DNA of 64,000 bases from Membranipora membranacea (Eukaryota > Bryozoa > Gymnolaemata > Cheilostomatida > Membraniporidae), in assembly GCA_914767715.1 (NCBI GenBank), contig OU612074.1, positions 19,330,062-19,394,061 of the forward strand, written 5' to 3'. Numbering within the stretch: the first letter of the stretch is position 1; the number at the start of each line of letters is the position of its first letter. A model generated the notes under the pieces. It ran no database searches and was not told the DNA's origin. It saw only the letters and a program-made list of their open reading frames with translations. Below, piece after piece: positions 60,201-64,000 of this stretch. Made by a program: the position numbers and the translations under genes.

Positions 60201-63055
60201 ATGAAATAAATATGCTTTATTATTTATATATTATCATATATATATATAATATATTGATCAAACTTGACTTTTTTCTTAGGATATACATTGATAGAACAAC
60301 AGCTATTTCAGGGGACAACAATGTTGTTGATGTCTCTCAATCAAGCCGATTCAGCTCCTGAGTGTTATTCTGCACACCATGTTGAATCACTATGTAATTT
60401 CTATTGGTGGCAGAAAAAAAAATTTACAATCGCAAATCCAAACTTCATCTAGAGAGAAAAAAGATAGTAAGGCAATGTTCATAGTGGCATCAACTCCATT
60501 CAACTGCCTGCCATTATCATATGCAGATACTGGTGCAAAGATCGTAAGGCAAGGAGTTTAGAGCATCAACTCGATTCAACTGCCTGTAATTGTCATAAAC
60601 AGTGACTATGAGTATAAGATACTTACGCAGAGGGCATAGATAATGTAGCCTTCTCTAGAGGGAAGCTCTGATGAGGCTGTACTCTGTTATCCTCTACCAG
60701 CGTCTTCCATTTCTCTAACTGCTCTTTATTCTCTGTGTATGTGGTAACTCGTTCAGCCTGTCATATTTAGAGAAGAGAAGTGAGTATATTTTTTCAGACT
60801 AATTAGACTTATCGCTTCATCTCAAATTGATATGAAAGGTTTTTTGAATGCAGGTTTCAAATACCCGATACTGATTGAAAAAAAAAACTTGAATATGTGA
60901 AAGAAACATCAACTTATAACAAAGGCAGAATAATTATCTGTGGATAGTATACATTCTTGTGCCAATCTGATAATATTTGTTGGGTTTGGAGAATGTTTCT
61001 TCCATGTATCAACAACGACAGTATATTCCGTTCCCAAATGTTCCATTACAACCTCCCTGATATGAAAAATTAACTCCCATAAATTGGATACTCTTTCATG
61101 CTCAATAAAATTGAAATATTTTCATTGTATAGGCATGTAGTTAAACTTTAGCCTTGTCACATGGCCACTGGTTTTTTGTGGCCGCGTGACAAGGCTAGTT
61201 AAACTTACTGTATGTGAATGGATAGAACAAATACATAAACATTGAAAAAATGTCTCCACATATGCCCCGGAACTTATAGAGTATGTGATATAAACTATAA
61301 CAAACACAAATCAGCTACACCTGATACAATTATATATGGTACGCCTTTCATAATAAACACATAGCTCTCTAGCATGTACCAAAATCACATCAAGTTTACA
61401 TACCTCCCTAATATGGATAGCCTCGGCTGGTTTCTCTATCTTATCTCTGCCGTCCTGTTTCCTCAGTATAGATTTCACTGCGAGTTCCTCTGTACCATGT
61501 AGTGATTTCAGCAGAGATTTAAAGTCTACCTTCTGTTGTACACCTTCAGAAAAAAAAAACACCAAAACATTCATGAATTTGTAGTTCTACACCGCTTTCA
61601 GTTAGAAGTGCTGAAATTTTCGGTAAATTTTTTCGCACGAAGAAGCACACCTTGGTATGAGGATCGATTTAAATGTTTTATGTTGTTGTTCTGATCCACG
61701 CATGTAACAGAAGTCAGTCATCAGGTTAACACAAGAAAAAAAATGATACGGCTGATGCAAAATCATAAGAATCGGGATGGAAAATGGAAAGTATTGGGTA
61801 TTCAGATAGTAACTTTTGTCCAAGATGGGAATTTTTCGTTTCATGTTCAGATTTAAACAGCCCTATATGACTGTCAAGGAAACGACGACATCATTTATAA
61901 GCTCTGGTTATACCTCTGTTGTGGTATTCTGATGTTCCGAGTGTGGTCTCATTCCTCTGTATAATCGGCGCCTTCTTCCCATCCATACTTTGTATGGACT
62001 TTATTAGCTTAGCATGACTTGTCTCCTGATAAAGAATATCAAGAACACCATGACCTAATTAACAAGTAGACAACTTCAAATAATAATATAAGTAATGGCT
62101 ATTTCCATTTAACTCGGCTCAGCAGTACGACCTTAACTTTAAAGTCTCACCAAGACTGGCGAAAGGTCTGTGTGGGTATTTTATAAGATCAAACATACCA
62201 GTTGCAACAAAATCCAAGATGACCGTTTCTTGACCAAACAATCGCAGACTTTGTTTTATGGTCATATTATATCTTTCAGCCTAAAGATTTACATCGGCAA
62301 TGGCATATACAAATTGAGGAGATATATTAAGTTAAGCTTTATTTTTATTAATAAATTCATCTTAATTCTAGCATTGTGTGTATTCGTTTTTTATCAATAT
62401 TTGATACTGAATGCTTCAATAAACTAAACTCCATACTTAAACCACTGCTGCCACAGCTAGGCTTTGCCCAGCATAGCCACCAGTCAAAAATTAAAATAGA
62501 GAGTTGTGGCATCAAAACACTAATAAAAATGTTGGATCTCAGCTAGATTTTAAAGGCATCTGATTGGTCAACAACAACATTTGTCATCACTAATGGTGGA
62601 TGGCTGGGGAAGAAGATACTCCCTACATTTTGAGAGCTCATATAACTCCACTCAAAGCTGCTGGCTAGATGTTTTGAAGCCACAACTCTCTATTTAAATT
62701 TTTGACTGGTGGCTCTGCTGGGCAGCAGTGGTTAAAGCTTCAAAATTTAACTTACATTGGGTTTATCTGCTTCCATATCGTCATCATCCTCAGCTGGTTT
62801 TTTCACTGGCTTTCTCTTTCCTTTTTTCCCTCCATTTCTCCGTCTTTTCTTTGATACTTCATCATCACCATTTTGATTTCCACTGTTTTTTGTTTGCTGT
62901 ACTTTTACCCCAGCACTGTTTTTGTTAGATTTGTTTTTGTTATTAGGAGTTACAACCTTGCTCTGAGGTTTCTGTTTCTTCTTCACAGCAGAGTTCGAGT
63001 CTGGTTTGTCAGCAGATCCATTTACATTACTTTTGGGTAGCTTTTTCTTCACCAT
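54124..63055 (-). CDS. UTP14: UTP14, SSU processome component (3' exons missing)
   Basis: Thirteen minus-strand exons: 63055-62756, 62026-61914, 61543-61404, 60757-60627, 60158-60015, 59435-59322, 58887-58764, 58074-57909, 57003-56878, 56440-56109, 55574-55468, 54944-54812 and 54283-54124, all with GT-AG borders. The start ATG (63055) has context AACATAATGG and a basic MVKKKLPK beginning. Family signs: SIQSMDG in exon 2, PRTAMELEIQ in exon 5, KIKSRNYHRHLK across exons 6-7, ERASLRHKGKSKFAKMAKRY in exon 8, KNPWM in exon 9 and QAFADDDVVEQF in exon 13. UTP14 acts in the nucleolus in 18S rRNA maturation, where it activates the helicase Dhr1/DHX37. Exon 2 has one extra base in a four-C run (about 61978-61981) that breaks the frame. 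The C-terminal GWGxWGG region was not found. Acidic/Ser-rich linkers and seven RDSGKGG-type repeats (exon 10) are notable. Confidence 0.9.
56155..56300 (-). repeat. 21-bp coding tandem repeat in UTP14 exon 10
   Basis: Seven units encoding DSGKG(G/V)R in frame. Being multiples of three, they keep the exon open and would be length-variable without frameshift. Confidence 0.9.
59755..59995 (-). mobile_element. tRNA-derived SINE, diverged copy 3
   Basis: Minus-strand tRNA-like head (GGTCGGTTATAGCGCCGGTC) followed by the same body as the 12.1 and 30.3 kb copies (GTACTCCGACCTACCTGCAA). It lies in a UTP14 intron and is older than the other two copies. Confidence 0.75.
61148..61195. repeat. Hairpin in UTP14 intron
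   Basis: 20-bp arms with two mismatches (TAGCCTTGTCAC...GTGACAAGGCTA) and a short T-rich loop. The shape is compatible with a small foldback or a short RNA hairpin. Confidence 0.7.
62437..62736. mobile_element. Foldback MITE, copy 2
   Basis: Ends TTAAACCACTGCTGCCAC and complement; the inner arms around 62480-62520 and 62660-62700 also pair. Shares its ends with the element at 130-490. It lies in UTP14 intron 1. Confidence 0.8.
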
Positions 63056-64000
63056 TATGTTGCTGAGATTATATACTGTAGTATAGTAGGTCAGGAAATG
63101 ATAGGCTACTGTCCGCTGAGTGCTCTTCAGACTGCAATTCAAAATTTAACCACATCAACATCACTGTCATTTTGAGCAATCGATTGATTAAACTGTGATA
63201 ATCTCAAGGTATGACATGTGAACAGATATGCCTTGTTTTGGTACCAAATTGATATACCAGAAAAGCGCACTGACCACAAGATATATTATTGCATACATAT
63301 CTCTGATCGATAGAAAGTGACTAAATTCCCTTAACGCAAGTACCATCACAAGGATTTCGGCAACCCGAGTTAAGCTTTACTTATTAAGGGCGGTTACATC
63401 TAGGGTACTCGTACTAAAGTGACTATAACGGTCAGTGTGCCAGAAGAGTGATGGATAGCCTACGGCATGGAACGCTAGCATGGTCTTATTGAGTGAACCC
63501 AAAAATCACAAGGCTAGGAAATGAGATAGGGTTTAGAGTGAAAAGAGTTATTAAATGTTCACGCAAGTCCTTTGCAGTCTTCGCGTTTGACAATTAGGCA
63601 ACTAGACTGCTTCGGCCGCTTTGTCGTAGGCCGCTTTGTCGTAGGCCGTATTGTCAGTGATGTTCACAATGTTAGCTTGGCATGGGAAAAATCCCTTTGA
63701 TTATAGATTTGACCTCTGACATCTCTCTAGCTCACACTAGTAGAGGAGTTCCAACAGTTTTATGCGATATACATTCAATAACTCACATCAAATCATAGGT
63801 ATGTATAATTACATATAAAGGGATAGGCCTGGCGCTAGATATAACATACAAAATAACTTTTTTGGTTCTATGATAGCTACAACTATCAGTATCTTAACTA
63901 ACAAATGCATGATGATTGTTATATATATATTTATATATATATATATATATAATCCCACATATATAATATATTTGTATATGATAAATGACTATCAAACTGA
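63056..64000. other. UTP14 upstream region
   Basis: Probable 5' leader and promoter side of UTP14. No TATA element or second gene could be assigned. An AT-rich TATA-type microsatellite run lies near 63920-63960. Confidence 0.4.

Overview
The window looks like nuclear DNA from a marine invertebrate, plausibly a lophotrochozoan. It is AT-rich, genes are split into short exons with GT-AG introns, and there are tRNA-headed SINEs, non-LTR retrotransposon remnants, MITEs and a Helitron-type transposon. No bacterial operon layout is present. I cannot name the species.

Host genes I can support, all on the minus strand: (1) a five-exon AID/APOBEC-like zinc deaminase gene at 12972-15287; (2) the catalytic part of a PDE9A-like cGMP phosphodiesterase at 50049-53423; (3) thirteen exons of UTP14, an SSU processome (18S rRNA maturation) factor, at 54124-63055. 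A run of candidate exons from an unidentified gene lies at 26778-31576. Single candidate exons lie at 1568-1774 and 8787-8881.

Mobile DNA fills most of the rest. A 2.8-kb block is present twice (1988-4769 and 23033-25797). Each copy contains a 1.35-kb element with hAT-type inverted ends that encloses a reverse-transcriptase tail. A third fragment lies at 17661-18153. At 19753-21984 an element with near-perfect 30-bp inverted ends carries a shrunken, intron-containing gene with a FLIAGHTKF-type (DUF7869-like) region. At 37.1-44.2 kb lies a Helentron-class Helitron. It encodes a Rep/helicase polyprotein with a probable N-terminal herpesvirus-tegument-type cysteine protease fold and a C-terminal APE-like endonuclease, and one frameshift separates the helicase halves. 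A 140-bp satellite occurs at 25.8 kb and 45-46 kb. There are several foldback elements, and SINE copies at 12.1, 30.3 and 59.8 kb.

The most interesting points are the invertebrate AID/APOBEC-like deaminase with its phase-1 mini-exon N-terminus and scattered partial duplicates, the domain-rich Helentron, the inverted-end element with the DUF7869-like gene, and the junction near 53.4-54.1 kb. At that junction UTP14 lacks its 3' exons and PDE9A lacks its 5' exons, next to a MITE and an inverted copy of a UTP14 exon edge. That suggests either a real rearrangement or an assembly misjoin. Several one- to five-base frameshifts (UTP14 exon 2, PDE9A, Helentron) mean that sequence errors must be kept in mind.
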